From: Kribbella jejuensis
GTDB taxonomy: Bacteria > Actinomycetota > Actinomycetes > Propionibacteriales > Kribbellaceae
NCBI RefSeq assembly: GCF_006715085.1
Contig: NZ_VFMM01000001.1
Coordinates: 2,418,001 to 2,482,000 of the forward strand
Length of the DNA stretch: 64,000 bases
Direction: 5' to 3'
Position numbers and translations under genes: made by a program. The notes below the pieces were generated by a model that was not told the origin of the DNA, searched no databases, and worked only from the letters and a program-made list of their open reading frames with translations. Numbering within the stretch: the first letter of the stretch is position 1; each line of letters opens with the position of its first letter. Shown here in pieces: positions 51,550 to 60,853 of this stretch.

Positions 51550-53200
51550 GCCGGTCATTCTCCTCGGATTCACGCGGAACAAACGTGGTGTGCGGCACAG
51601 CCTCATCGTCCAGGGTGACGTCCAGGCTGCCGAACCACAGCAGATCATCGCGGTCCGGGTGGTCCTCGCGCCAGTGCGCGCCGCGGCTTTCCTCACGGGC
51701 GGTCGCGGCCGCGATCAGCGCGGAGGCGACCGTCACCAGGTTCGTCGCCTCCCAGGCCGGTGTGCCGGGCTCACCCGCGGGCAGCTCGGTCAGCTTGCCG
51801 ATCGTGTCGCCCGCCTCGGCCAGCCCGGCCGCGCTCCGGATCACCCCGGCGCCGACAGTCATCGCCCGCTGCAGCTCCGGTACGACGTCCGCATCGACGA
51901 GTCCCGCCGTACGACGGTCCTCGACCGGCTCGCGTCGGTCCGGCAGACCGACCGCGAGGTGGGCGGCGATCCGGCGGGCGAAGACGAGACCTTCGAGCAA
52001 CGAGTTCGACGCGAGGCGGTTGGCGCCATGGACGCCGGTACAGGCGACCTCGCCGCAGGCGTACAGGCCGGGGACGGACGTTTCCCCGTTCAGGTCGGTC
52101 CACACGCCGCCGGACGAGTAGTGGCAGGCCGGCGCGACCGGGATCAGTTCCCGGACCGGGTCGATACCGTGCGAGCGGCAGGACGCCAGGATCGTCGGGA
52201 ACCGCACCCGCCACTTCTCGTCGCCGAAGTGCCGGGCGTCCAGGTAGACATGATCCTTGCCGGTAGCAAGCATCTGGCGCATGATCGCCTTCGCCACGAT
52301 GTCGCGCGGCGCCAGGTCGGCAAGCTCGTGCTGCCCTTGCATGAAGCGTTGTCCGGTGTGGTCGACGAGGAACGCGCCTTCGCCGCGGACCGCCTCGGAG
52401 ACCAACGGCTGCTGGCCTTTCGCGCTCTTTCCGAGCCAGAGCACGGTCGGATGGAACTGGACGAACTCCAGGTCGCGGACTTTCGCGCCGGCCCGCAGCG
52501 CGAGCGCCATGCCGTCACCGGTGGAAACGCTCGGGTTGGTCGTTGCCGCGTACAACTGTCCGAGGCCGCCGGAGGCCAGGATCACCACCCGGGCACGGAT
52601 CGCGCCGACACCGTCCAGTTGCCCCTCGCCCATCACGTGCAGGGTGACGCCGGCGATCGCGCCGTCCGCGGCGGTCAGCAGGTCGAGTGCGAGCGCATGC
52701 TCGATGATCCGGATGCCCTCGGCCCGCTTGACCGCGGCGACCAGAGCGCGCTCGATCTCCGCACCGGTGGCGTCGCCGCCGGCGTGCGCGATCCGGTTGC
52801 GGTGGTGGCCGCCCTCCCGGCCGAGGGAGATCTCGCCGTCGGCCAGGGTGTCGAACCGCGCACCCAGCTCGATCAGGTCGTGCACCGCCGCCGGGCCCTC
52901 GGTGACCAGGACGCGGACCGCCTCCGGATCGCTCAGGCCGGCGCCGGCGACCAGCGTGTCCTGGAGGTGCTCCTCGGGCGAGTCCTCCGGGTCGAGTGCG
53001 GCGGCGATGCCGCCCTGGGCCCACTGGGTCGAGCCGGAGGCGACGACGTCCTTCGTCACCACGAGCACGGAGCCCAGTTCGCGCGCCTTCAGCGCAGCGG
53101 TCAATCCGGCGACACCGGACCCGATCACCACCACATCGACGACGTCGGTCCAGCCAGGTTCGGGCGCAGCCAGCCGTTGCGGCACTGCGGGAGCGGTCAT
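51542..53200 (-). CDS. nadB: L-aspartate oxidase
   Basis: 552 residues. FAD-binding GSGVAGLTAALKARE at the N terminus; STQWAQGGIAAALDPEDSPEEHLQDT and the substrate-binding HFGDEKWRVRFPTIL; the C-terminal helical domain has AHWREDHPDRDD. It oxidises aspartate to iminosuccinate for quinolinate synthesis. The partner nadA is not in the window. It is coupled to nadC by 8 bp overlap. Confidence 0.96.
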   Translation of the reverse strand: MTAPAVPQRLAAPEPGWTDVVDVVVIGSGVAGLTAALKARELGSVLVVTKDVVASGSTQWAQGGIAAALDPEDSPEEHLQDTLVAGAGLSDPEAVRVLVTEGPAAVHDLIELGARFDTLADGEISLGREGGHHRNRIAHAGGDATGAEIERALVAAVKRAEGIRIIEHALALDLLTAADGAIAGVTLHVMGEGQLDGVGAIRARVVILASGGLGQLYAATTNPSVSTGDGMALALRAGAKVRDLEFVQFHPTVLWLGKSAKGQQPLVSEAVRGEGAFLVDHTGQRFMQGQHELADLAPRDIVAKAIMRQMLATGKDHVYLDARHFGDEKWRVRFPTILASCRSHGIDPVRELIPVAPACHYSSGGVWTDLNGETSVPGLYACGEVACTGVHGANRLASNSLLEGLVFARRIAAHLAVGLPDRREPVEDRRTAGLVDADVVPELQRAMTVGAGVIRSAAGLAEAGDTIGKLTELPAGEPGTPAWEATNLVTVASALIAAATAREESRGAHWREDHPDRDDLLWFGSLDVTLDDEAVPHTTFVPRESEENDRHG

Positions 53201-53222
53201 TCGGTGACGGTATCAACCGATT

Positions 53223-54050
53223 TCATCTGAGGGTGATGGAAATGTTGTCGATGAGACGGGTCAGGCCGACCCGGGCGGCGATCAGCATCCGGGCCTCCCC
53301 CGGGCCGATCACCGGGCCGAGGTCGGGGGCGCGCAGCGCGAGGTAGTCGATCTTCACCGACGGCACCGCCTCGAGCTCGGCCTGCGCGGCGGCCAGGACG
53401 GCGTCCGGTCCGTTCATCCCGGCCTTCGCGCCGGCGCTCAGCGCGCGGTACAGCACCAGCGCCTCGTCACGCTCGGTCTCGCTCAGGTACCGGTTGCGTG
53501 AGGACAGCGCGAGCCCGTCCGGCTCTCGCACGGTCGGCACCGGCACGATGTCGACGTCCATGTCCAGGTCGCACACCATCTCGCGGATCAGCGTGAGCTG
53601 CTGGTAGTCCTTCTCGCCGAACAGCGCGATGTCCGGCGCGGTCAGGTGCAGCAGCTTCGACACCACGGTCAGTACGCCGGAGAAGTGGCCCGGGCGGAAC
53701 ACGCCCTCGAGCTCGTCCGCGAGCGGTCCGGGGTGCACGGTGATCGACGGCTCGTTCGGGTACAGCTCGTCGCGGGACGGGTTGAAGACCAGGTCGACGC
53801 CCTCGTTCTTCGCGATCGCCAGGTCGCTGGCGAGCGTCCGCGGGTACCGGTCGAAGTCCTCGGTCGGCCCGAACTGCAACGGGTTCACGAAGATCGTCAG
53901 CACCACGCTGCCGTCCGGTCCGACCCGCTCGCGGGCCTCGGTCAGCAGCGCGGCGTGGCCCTCGTGCAGGGCGCCCATGGTCATCACGACGGCGCGGGGC
54001 CGGATCGCGGTCGCGGCTCGCAGTTCGGCCTTGGTCTGGGTGAGTCTCAT
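53223..54050 (-). CDS. panC: Pantothenate synthetase
   Basis: 275 residues, normal length. Condenses pantoate and beta-alanine with [15 protein letters not shown] (phosphate loop), [43 protein letters not shown] and [17 protein letters not shown] (KMSKS-like) are all intact. The upstream DUF2520 gene overlaps it by 4 bp; nadB follows 22 bp on. Confidence 0.96.
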   Translation of the reverse strand: MRLTQTKAELRAATAIRPRAVVMTMGALHEGHAALLTEARERVGPDGSVVLTIFVNPLQFGPTEDFDRYPRTLASDLAIAKNEGVDLVFNPSRDELYPNEPSITVHPGPLADELEGVFRPGHFSGVLTVVSKLLHLTAPDIALFGEKDYQQLTLIREMVCDLDMDVDIVPVPTVREPDGLALSSRNRYLSETERDEALVLYRALSAGAKAGMNGPDAVLAAAQAELEAVPSVKIDYLALRAPDLGPVIGPGEARMLIAARVGLTRLIDNISITLR

Positions 54051-54889
54051 CGCGGTGCCTCCCCTGTCCGGTCTGACCGGTGCCCGTCGAGTACTTCACT
54101 GAACCGTGCGGCCGTCGGCGCATCCAGCCCGTCCGCCAGCTCCACCGTCGCCCTGGCCAGCTCGGCGTAGGTGCTCCGGGTACTGCCGCGCAGTACGGCC
54201 AGGTGTGCTGCCACCGTGTCGACATCGCCCCGGGCGATCGGCCCGGTGAGCGCATGATGACCGGATCGCAGCGTGTTGTCGAGGGTTGCGGCCAGCAACG
54301 GCCGGAGTGTCGCCACCGGGTCGGTCACGCCCGCTTCCCGCAGTACGGCGACCGCCTGGGTGACGAGGGTGGTCAGGTGGTTCGCGCCGTGGACGAGACC
54401 GGCGTGGTACGCCGTGCGCTGGTCATCGGCGACCCACTGAACCTGTGCGCCCAGGGCCTTCACCAAACGCTCTACGAGGTCTCGGGCGGTGCCGGGTCCG
54501 GTAGCGGTGAACATGACGCCCTCGAGGGACACCGGGCCGCCTGGGAAGGTCATGGCTGGGTGTAGCGCGACAGGCGTCGCGTCGAGACCTGCCAGCGGTG
54601 CGAGGCCGTGTGCCCCGGACAGATGCACGACGTACTGCGCATCGGTCAGCGGGAGCGTCTGGGCGACCTGTTGGATGAGGTCGTCGGGCACTGCGACCAG
54701 TACGACGTCGGCGCGGCTGGTGACCTCGTCCGCGGACAGCACAGGTACACCGGGCAGCAGGCGGGCGCCGCGTGCCAGCGACGCGTCCGACCGCGCGGTC
54801 ACTCCGACCAGGGGATGTCCGGCTGCCGCCAAGGCTGCTCCCACGGCGGACCCGGCCCGGCCGGCTCCGATCAAGCCGATCCGTTCCAT
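54047..54889 (-). CDS. Rossmann-like DUF2520 protein, probable PanG-type ketopantoate reductase
   Basis: 280 residues from ATG 54889. N-terminal Rossmann motif [17 protein letters not shown] for NAD(P); [12 protein letters not shown]; then the DUF2520 part with LHPAMTF (family LHP signature) and the [13 protein letters not shown] helix. Francisella PanG, which reduces ketopantoate to pantoate, has this architecture (family knowledge, from memory). Its 4 bp overlap with panC, whose substrate is pantoate, supports that role. No panE or ilvC candidate is in the window. Confidence 0.8.
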   Translation of the reverse strand: MERIGLIGAGRAGSAVGAALAAAGHPLVGVTARSDASLARGARLLPGVPVLSADEVTSRADVVLVAVPDDLIQQVAQTLPLTDAQYVVHLSGAHGLAPLAGLDATPVALHPAMTFPGGPVSLEGVMFTATGPGTARDLVERLVKALGAQVQWVADDQRTAYHAGLVHGANHLTTLVTQAVAVLREAGVTDPVATLRPLLAATLDNTLRSGHHALTGPIARGDVDTVAAHLAVLRGSTRSTYAELARATVELADGLDAPTAARFSEVLDGHRSDRTGEAPR

Positions 54890-54968
54890 CACTCACTCTC
54901 TTCTCGTTCCAGTCCCACGGCGGGGTACCAGACGATCTCTTTGTCAGCGTAGGTGATGAGAGCATGGC

Positions 54969-55526
54969 GTGGTGAGTGAAGTGTGGGCTGCGCGGACGGA
55001 ACTGACGGCGATCCTGATCACAGTGCCGGAGTTGGCAGCGTTCACGGATCGGTGGCGGTCGGTGTCGCGGTCGTCTGCGCGGCCGCAGGTTCCCTTGACC
55101 GAGCTCATCCCGCCGCATGTGACGGTGCTGGTCCCGTGGGTCGCCGAGCCGACGGAGGCTGATCTGGCGCGTCTTCGGGCGGCGGTGGCCGACGTACCGG
55201 CGTTCGAGCTGAGTTTTCCGAGTGCGGGACAGTTTCCGAACGGTACGGCGTGGTTGAAGCCGGAGCCGTTCGACCAGGTGCGCGGGCTGCTGCGGAAGGT
55301 GTTCGAGGCGTTTCCGGAGTGCCCGCCGTACGGTGGCGAGTTCGCGGAGCCGCATCCGCATCTGACCATCTCGTCGTCCGCTCAGGGTGGTCCGTCCGTT
55401 GTCGCCGAGGCCAACGCCGCACTCGCTGCGACGCCGGCCCCGACGGTGCGGTTGACCGAGCTGGGGCTCTGGCGGGAGGACGCTGAGGGCGTGTGGGAAC
55501 AGTTCGGCGCCGTACCTCTCAGATGA
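54969..55526 (+). CDS. 2'-5' RNA ligase/cyclic phosphodiesterase-like protein
   Basis: 185 residues, GTG start (a second GTG follows). The paired HxTx motifs of the 2H phosphoesterase superfamily are PHVTVL and PHLTIS. Such proteins hydrolyse cyclic phosphates or join RNA 2'-5'. The substrate is unknown. The stop overlaps the methyltransferase start by 4 bp. Confidence 0.88.
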   Translation: MVSEVWAARTELTAILITVPELAAFTDRWRSVSRSSARPQVPLTELIPPHVTVLVPWVAEPTEADLARLRAAVADVPAFELSFPSAGQFPNGTAWLKPEPFDQVRGLLRKVFEAFPECPPYGGEFAEPHPHLTISSSAQGGPSVVAEANAALAATPAPTVRLTELGLWREDAEGVWEQFGAVPLR

Positions 55527-56491
55527 CTTTCCGGGACGCGTGGCAGGCGGCGCTCTACGGGCCTGACGGCTTCTACCGGCGGGAGCGCCCAGCTGCTCAC
55601 TTCCGGACGTCGGTCCACGCGTCACCGCTCTTCGGGCAGGCCCTGGCGCGGTTGTCCTTTGAGCTTGACCTCCACCAGGTGGTCGACATCGGCGCCGGCT
55701 CCGGCGAACTCGGCAAGGTACTGCGAGCCACAGGCCTGACTGTCGTCGAGATCGAGTTGGACGACGACCTACCTTCTCAACTGACCGGCCTGGTAATCGC
55801 CAACGAATGGCTGGACAACATCCCGTGTGAGATAGCCGAGTGGGACGACGAAGGCGTCCCCCACTACCTCCTCCCAGACGAGACCCTAGGACCGGTAGTA
55901 GACAGCGAAGACCTCCGTTGGTTGGAACGGTGGTGGCTAAGCAGCCCCGGCGGGGGCGAGGCGTCGCGTAGGGTCGGAGTGCCCGGCGGGGCCGGGTGGG
56001 GCGTGGTGTCGGCGGGAGCTGGCCTGCCCGGTGGGCGGGCTGAGATCGGAGCGTCTCGGGATCAGGCGTGGGCCGACGTCGTCGGGCGGCTTGCGGTGGG
56101 GAGTCTCGCTGTCGCCGTCGACTATGGGCATGTGAGGGAGAACAGGCCGGCGTACGGGACGGTCACGGGGTTCAGGGATGGGCGGGAGTGTGCGCCTGTG
56201 CTGGACGGGTCGTGTGACATCACCGCGCATGTGGCGCTCGACTCGGTGGCGGCGGCGGTGGGTGGGCGGCTGATCTCGCAGCGGGATGCACTGGAAAGCC
56301 TCGGGCTGTCAGCGAGCAGGCCGCCGCTGGAGCTCGCGCATGAGGATCCAGTGCGCTACCTGTCCGAGCTGTCCTCCGCAGGTGAAGCAGCCGAGTTGCT
56401 GGACCCCTCCGGCCTCGGAGCGTTCGGCTGGGTCTGGACCGCGGTCGGCGAGGAGACAAGCCGGCGCGCAGCACGAGCCCTGTCCGCCTGA
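55523..56491 (+). CDS. SAM-dependent methyltransferase of the NDUFAF7/MidA (COG1565) type
   Basis: 322 residues from ATG 55523. SAM motif [15 protein letters not shown] near residue 55; FGQALARL ahead of it; [15 protein letters not shown], the COG1565 counterpart of the NE-D-P block; and a C-terminal [10 protein letters not shown]...[13 protein letters not shown]. The mitochondrial member methylates complex I subunit NDUFS2 on Arg85. Unusually, about 40 glycine-rich residues are inserted at 145-185. The 3' end overlaps the PH-domain gene by 136 bp. A lone nuoD follows about 2 kb on. Confidence 0.87.
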   Translation: MTFRDAWQAALYGPDGFYRRERPAAHFRTSVHASPLFGQALARLSFELDLHQVVDIGAGSGELGKVLRATGLTVVEIELDDDLPSQLTGLVIANEWLDNIPCEIAEWDDEGVPHYLLPDETLGPVVDSEDLRWLERWWLSSPGGGEASRRVGVPGGAGWGVVSAGAGLPGGRAEIGASRDQAWADVVGRLAVGSLAVAVDYGHVRENRPAYGTVTGFRDGRECAPVLDGSCDITAHVALDSVAAAVGGRLISQRDALESLGLSASRPPLELAHEDPVRYLSELSSAGEAAELLDPSGLGAFGWVWTAVGEETSRRAARALSA

Positions 56492-57762
56492 GCCTCCACC
56501 AGCGCCGCAGCCGCCACCTCGTCCTGGTGAAGCGCCACAGCATCAGTGGGACCGAGCGGCGTATCCACATGCACGTTGGCCAACCGCAGCCGCCGCTGCA
56601 GCGGGCCCTGCTCCAACCGCACCGACTGCGTCTTGTGGTGCAGCACAATCGACGTACGCCGGCTGATCCACCCGCGCGTAGTCACCATCACCTGCTCGTC
56701 CACGCCGTACGTGAGGTACCGCCAGCCGATCGGCCGCAACCACTTCGCCCGCTCCGGCGACGGATGCAGCTCGATCCGGCTCAGGTCGAACCCAGGCAGG
56801 ATCCGGCCGAGCACGTACGCCATCTCGGCACGGTCACCGACCGGCAGCAGCTGCGCACCCTCCATGTGGTCGTCGGCGTCGTCCTGTTTGCCGGCCACGC
56901 CGGCGATGTCCAGCTCGACCCGCGACCAGCCCAGCAACCGCCAGATCAACGGCTCAGTGATCAACAGACCCTGTACGCGCCCAGGCGGAATCGTCTGCCG
57001 CTGTACGTCGAACAGCCCGCGCTTGGTGCGCAGTCCATGGCTGGACTCCGACAGCGTGAACCCGTGGTTCCCCACGACCTGTTTCCAGATCGGCTGCACG
57101 ACGCCGAGCAGCAGCGGCAGACCGGCGAACAGACCGACATGGAAGTTCAGCACCATCGTCGCCACGATCAGCCAGATCAGGGCGCCCGCACTACCGACCA
57201 CGGTCGACGACAGCAGCGTCGCACCCAGCAGACGGCTGGTAGGAACTGTCAGCAGCGGCGGAGCAACCGCCTCCGCCTGCTGCTCGACGTCCTGCTGTTC
57301 GGCAGCCTGCTCCCCCTTCGCCCGGACCAGCAGGGTGGTGCGGAGCTGCTGCGCCTCGTCGTACCGGAAGTAGCTGAGCTTGCCGTCGCTCTTGCCGCCG
57401 CCGGCCACGTCCATCCGCAGCTCGGCCATGCCGAACAGCCGCGCCACGAACGGCTGCGCCACGTCGATCGCCTGGATCCGGTCGAACCGGATGATCCGCG
57501 TCCGCCGGAACAGGAACCCGCTGTCCACCCGGATCGCGTCGGCTGTCAGCTGCCACTTGGTGAACCACCAGGACAGTGCGCCGAGCAGGATCCCACCGAT
57601 GAGCACCGCACCCAGACCGATGCCGGCCACCGTCAGGTTCTGCCGGAGTCCTTCGTTGTTGACCAGGGCGACGGCCGCGACGACGAAGTACCCCCAGCCC
57701 TTCACGAACGGGGTCAGTGGATGGAGCCGTTCCCCGACGGTCTCCACAGCTTGCTGCGTCAC
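56356..57762 (-). CDS. Membrane protein with repeated bacterial PH (bPH_2) domains
   Basis: 468 residues from GTG 57762, coupled to the upstream PH gene by GTGA. Two helices at about 25-40 and 50-70, then a bPH_2 domain ([19 protein letters not shown]), another membrane pair, and further bPH_2 units ([34 protein letters not shown] and [23 protein letters not shown]). The layout is that of YdbT-type proteins, which in Bacillus help protect against bacteriocins. The 3' end overlaps the methyltransferase gene by 136 bp. Confidence 0.83.
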   Translation of the reverse strand: MTQQAVETVGERLHPLTPFVKGWGYFVVAAVALVNNEGLRQNLTVAGIGLGAVLIGGILLGALSWWFTKWQLTADAIRVDSGFLFRRTRIIRFDRIQAIDVAQPFVARLFGMAELRMDVAGGGKSDGKLSYFRYDEAQQLRTTLLVRAKGEQAAEQQDVEQQAEAVAPPLLTVPTSRLLGATLLSSTVVGSAGALIWLIVATMVLNFHVGLFAGLPLLLGVVQPIWKQVVGNHGFTLSESSHGLRTKRGLFDVQRQTIPPGRVQGLLITEPLIWRLLGWSRVELDIAGVAGKQDDADDHMEGAQLLPVGDRAEMAYVLGRILPGFDLSRIELHPSPERAKWLRPIGWRYLTYGVDEQVMVTTRGWISRRTSIVLHHKTQSVRLEQGPLQRRLRLANVHVDTPLGPTDAVALHQDEVAAAALVEAQADRARAARRLVSSPTAVQTQPNAPRPEGSSNSAASPAEDSSDR

Positions 57763-58247
57763 AGGCCCCACGCCTGCGATTGGCCGAGGGCAGAGAGGCG
57801 GTCACGCAGCCGGCCGGCCTCGTCCGGATGCAGCCCGGGGATCTTCGCGTCGGTGGCCGGGGTCGCGGTGTGCAGCTCGACCGTGGCCAGCCCGTACGCG
57901 CGCTCCAGCGGCCCGGCGGTGACGTCGACGAACTGCATCCGCCCGTACGGTACGACGACCAGCTCGCGGAACATGATCCCGTGGCTGACCAGCAGCTCGT
58001 CCTCGCGCTCGGCGTACTTCCAGGACCGCTGGTTGCGCCCGATCAGGACCCAGGCCCAGCCGAACGCCAGCGCGATCAGCACGACCGCGAGTACGCCGTA
58101 CCCCCAGCCGAGCGTCAGCCCGAGTACCACCAGCGCCACGATCGCGGCCAGGCCGGCGAAGATCGCCGCACTCAGCCGCCGCAGCGTGGCCAGCTTCGGC
58201 GAGACCGGCGTCCAACTGACATCCGAGGGTGCGAAGAGGTCATCCAC
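57759..58247 (-). CDS. Small PH-domain (bPH_2) membrane protein, YdbS-like
   Basis: 162 residues. Two helices (about 28-65) lead into a PH domain: REDELLVSHGIMFRELVVVPYGRMQFVDVTAGPLER and a VELHTATPATDAKIPGLHP tail. It pairs with the larger PH-domain protein in an operon, as YdbS/YdbT do in Bacillus. It is divergent from nuoD across the 58266-58432 hairpin. Confidence 0.86.
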   Translation of the reverse strand: MDDLFAPSDVSWTPVSPKLATLRRLSAAIFAGLAAIVALVVLGLTLGWGYGVLAVVLIALAFGWAWVLIGRNQRSWKYAEREDELLVSHGIMFRELVVVPYGRMQFVDVTAGPLERAYGLATVELHTATPATDAKIPGLHPDEAGRLRDRLSALGQSQAWGL

Positions 58248-58265
58248 GGGTCCAGCCTGTCACGA

Positions 58266-58432
58266 AAGTGTGCCGTGAACGGTGAAGGTTGAGTGCTGCT
58301 GGCGTCCAGGTGCGTGCATCGCAAGGCGGAGGAGCGTCCTCGATGCGGGTTTCATCGTGGACGCTCCTCCAACGCAGCGAGGTGCGTGCCTGGGCGTCAG
58401 CAGCGCCAAGCTGCACCGTTCACGGCACACTT
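58266..58432. repeat. 167 bp imperfect inverted repeat (long hairpin) before nuoD
   Basis: A long cruciform-capable element: 19 bp perfect terminal arms (AAGTGTGCCGTGAACGGTG at 58266-58284 and its complement at 58414-58432), a middle arm (58294-58310/58389-58405, with two mismatches), and a perfect 12 bp inner stem (GGAGGAGCGTCC, 58328-58339/58359-58370) capped by CGATG/CATCG. Six bases separate it from the nuoD ATG. It resembles a MITE-like or regulatory element; no target duplication is visible. Confidence 0.75.
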
Positions 58433-58438
58433 AGGGTC

Positions 58439-59632
58439 ATGAGCACCGAAAGAGTGGTTGGAGTCGGGGCGGGAGCTGCTGGATTCGACCCCGCGTACGA
58501 GCGGGGTGGAGCCGGTACGGACCTGCCGACGACCGACATGGTGCTCAACATCGGGCCGCAACACCCGGCGACGCACGGCGTACTGCGGCTGCGGCTGACG
58601 CTGGACGGGGAGCGGATCGCGGGCTGCGAGCCGATCATCGGCTACATGCACCGCGGCGCCGAGAAGCTCTTCGAGGTCCGCGACTACCGGCAGATCATCG
58701 TCCTGGCGAACCGGCACGACTGGCTGTCCGCGTTCGCCAACGAGCTCGGCGTCGTCATCGCCGTCGAGCGGATGATGAACCTCGAGGTCCCCGAACGTGC
58801 GGTCTGGCTGCGGACCCTGCTCGCCGAGCTGAACCGGGTGCTGAACCACCTGATGTTCCTCGGCTCGTACCCGCTCGAGCTCGGCGCGATCACGCCGGTG
58901 TTCTACGCGTTCCGCGAGCGCGAGACGATCCAGGCGGTGATGGAGGAGCTGTCCGGCGGCCGGATGCACTACATGTTCAACCGGGTCGGCGGGCTGAAGG
59001 AGGACCTGCCGTACGGCTGGCTCGGCCGCGCGTCCGCCGCCTCCGCCGCCGTCCGCAAGCGGCTGCCCGACATCGAGGAGATCATCCTCGGCAACGAGAT
59101 CTTCCGCGCCCGGACCGTCGGCGTCGGCAAGCTCTCCCCCGAACTCGTCGCGCAGTACGGCGTGTCCGGCCCGATCGCGCGTGCCTCCGGAGTCGACGCC
59201 GACCTGCGCCGCGACGAGCCTTACCTCGCGTACGGCGACCTGCAGGACGTACTGCGAGTGGTGACCCGCCCCGAGGGCGACTGCTTCGCGCGCTTCGCCG
59301 TACTGCTCGAACAGGTGAAGGTGTCGCTCGACCTGGTCGACGCCTGCCTCGACAAGCTCCGCACGCTGCCGGCCGGGCCGGTGAACGTGCGGCTGCCGAA
59401 AATCCTCAAGGTCCCCGAGGGGCAGACGTACGCGTGGACCGAGAGCCCGCTCGGCATCAACGGGTACTACCTGGTCTCCCGCGGCGACAAGACCCCGTGG
59501 CGGCTGAAACTCCGCTCGGCGAGCTTCAACAACATCTCCGCGCTGCCCGCCCTGCTGCCCGGGACGATGATCCCGGACATGATCGCGATCCTCGGCAGCA
59601 TGTTCTTCGTCGTCGGCGACATCGACAAATAG
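58439..59632 (+). CDS. NuoD-like NADH dehydrogenase subunit D paralogue (lone gene)
   Basis: 397 residues from ATG 58439. It aligns with the complex I 49 kDa/NuoD subunit: [34 protein letters not shown]-like region [12 protein letters not shown] and the C-terminal GDIDK. The quinone-site His46 is kept and Arg72 matches the bovine Arg85 methylation site, but the quinone-site Tyr (bovine Tyr108) is Trp95. No other nuo gene is nearby. It probably is a second, standalone NuoD as found in Streptomyces. The role in respiration is uncertain. Confidence 0.9.
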   Translation: MSTERVVGVGAGAAGFDPAYERGGAGTDLPTTDMVLNIGPQHPATHGVLRLRLTLDGERIAGCEPIIGYMHRGAEKLFEVRDYRQIIVLANRHDWLSAFANELGVVIAVERMMNLEVPERAVWLRTLLAELNRVLNHLMFLGSYPLELGAITPVFYAFRERETIQAVMEELSGGRMHYMFNRVGGLKEDLPYGWLGRASAASAAVRKRLPDIEEIILGNEIFRARTVGVGKLSPELVAQYGVSGPIARASGVDADLRRDEPYLAYGDLQDVLRVVTRPEGDCFARFAVLLEQVKVSLDLVDACLDKLRTLPAGPVNVRLPKILKVPEGQTYAWTESPLGINGYYLVSRGDKTPWRLKLRSASFNNISALPALLPGTMIPDMIAILGSMFFVVGDIDK

Positions 59633-59642
59633 GCGGAGGCGC

Positions 59643-60359
59643 TCAGAACTCGCGGTTGGCCACCGGCGGCCGATGGGCTGCGGCGATCAACGCCTGGAGC
59701 TTGGCCACCGGCACCGGCTTGCCCGGGTCCGCGTGCCCGCCGACCCGCTGCTGCGGCGTCGACGGCTGGGCCAGGTACGGCGTGACGTACGCCTGCGTCT
59801 CGGTCTCGAACCGCCAGCTCTCCGACAGCGGTCCGACGTCGACCACGTCGAAGCCCAGGGTCTGGATCAGCGTGGTGGCCGACGCCTTGGCGGCCTCGTC
59901 GTTCCCGGCGATCGGCAACGCACTGCGATCCGGCGCATCCGCGGGCCGCGCGAGCGTGATGATGTTCCGCGCGCTGATGTTGTTGAAAGCCTTGACCGTG
60001 TGGGCCTCGGGCAGGTGCTCCTGCAGCAACTCGGCGGTGGTGACGAGCTCGCGGTCCAGCCGCTCGATCCGGCCGTCCCGGCTCGGGTAGTAGTTCATCG
60101 TGTCGATCACCACCTTGCCCGCGAACGGCTCCACCGGCAGCTCGGCGTACCGGCCGAGCGGGATCGTCACCACGACCCAGTCCCCGGCCCGGACGGCCTC
60201 CTCGACGGTCGCGGCGCGGAACCCGATCTCGCGCGCCTTGTCCGCGAGGCTCTCCGGGCCGCGCGAGTTCGCCATCACCACCTCGATGCCGGCCTCGGTC
60301 GCGAGCCAGCTGAGCGCCGAACCGATGTTGCCACTACCGATGACTCCCAGGGTCGCCAC
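59643..60359 (-). CDS. NADPH-dependent F420 reductase-like / NAD-binding protein
   Basis: 238 residues from GTG 60359 (GGAGGAGG upstream). N-terminal LGVIGSGNIGSALSW, then MANSRGPESLADKA, VVIDTMNYYPSRDG and TVKAFNNISARNI, characteristic of F420-dependent NADP oxidoreductase (FNO) relatives. The cofactor or substrate is unproven. It ends 10 bp from the convergent nuoD and is divergent from an Rrf2 regulator whose operator sits between them. Confidence 0.85.
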   Translation of the reverse strand: MATLGVIGSGNIGSALSWLATEAGIEVVMANSRGPESLADKAREIGFRAATVEEAVRAGDWVVVTIPLGRYAELPVEPFAGKVVIDTMNYYPSRDGRIERLDRELVTTAELLQEHLPEAHTVKAFNNISARNIITLARPADAPDRSALPIAGNDEAAKASATTLIQTLGFDVVDVGPLSESWRFETETQAYVTPYLAQPSTPQQRVGGHADPGKPVPVAKLQALIAAAHRPPVANREF

Positions 60360-60374
60360 AGCGCCTCCTCCGAA

Positions 60375-60397
60375 TATGTATGATTCAAAGATACATA
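60375..60397. promoter_or_regulatory. Rrf2-type operator
   Basis: TATGTAT and ATACATA arms separated by 9 bp in the 55 bp gap between the divergent reductase and Rrf2 genes. The AT-rich site is conspicuous in this GC-rich context and likely controls both genes. Confidence 0.65.
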
Positions 60398-60414
60398 ATC
60401 GAGGGAGGACGACC

Positions 60415-60849
60415 ATGGCGGACCTGCGGTTCAGTACGGCGATGCGCGCAATGCTGCTGCTCGCCAATGCCGCGCGCAACGGCACGCCGCTGGTCAGTTC
60501 CGCCCAGCTCGGCGAGTGTCTGGGCACCAACGCGAGCTTCGTCCGGTCGTTGCTCGCTCCGCTCTTCCAGGCCGGGCTGATCGAGACGGTCCGCGGTCGC
60601 AACGGCGGTGTGCGGCTGGCCGGTGATGCGGCTGGCATCACGCTGTCGCAGGTGCATCAGGCCAGCCTGTGCGGGAAACGGCTGTGGGACTCGCGGCCGG
60701 ACGAGCTCGGCGGCAACGCGATGGCGATCCGGGTCGAGCACTACTTCGACCGGCTCAACGACGAGGCCGCGGCGGCGGTGGCCGGCGTGCTGTCCCGGCA
60801 GACCCTGGCCGATGCTCTCGGCGCCTGCCTGGATCCGGTGCCGGACTGA
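60415..60849 (+). CDS. Rrf2-family transcriptional regulator (cluster-less type)
   Basis: 144 residues. Winged HTH: FSTAMRAMLLLANAARNG, VSSAQLGECLGTNASFVRSLLAPL, RGRNGGVRL wing. The conserved three-Cys Fe-S set of IscR-like members is missing; only scattered Cys remain, so it resembles YwnA/CymR-type regulators. Divergent from the reductase. Confidence 0.88.
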   Translation: MADLRFSTAMRAMLLLANAARNGTPLVSSAQLGECLGTNASFVRSLLAPLFQAGLIETVRGRNGGVRLAGDAAGITLSQVHQASLCGKRLWDSRPDELGGNAMAIRVEHYFDRLNDEAAAAVAGVLSRQTLADALGACLDPVPD

Positions 60850-60853
60850 GGAA

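Noticed and set aside
49535-53230. 1,231-codon open frame on the plus strand opposite coaX, nadC and nadB
   Set aside because: Its product is a low-complexity Arg/Asp/Val string, and the minus strand encodes three well-recognised enzymes.
58266-58432. Insertion sequence or full transposon
   Set aside because: There is no transposase frame and no target duplication; only an inverted repeat remains.
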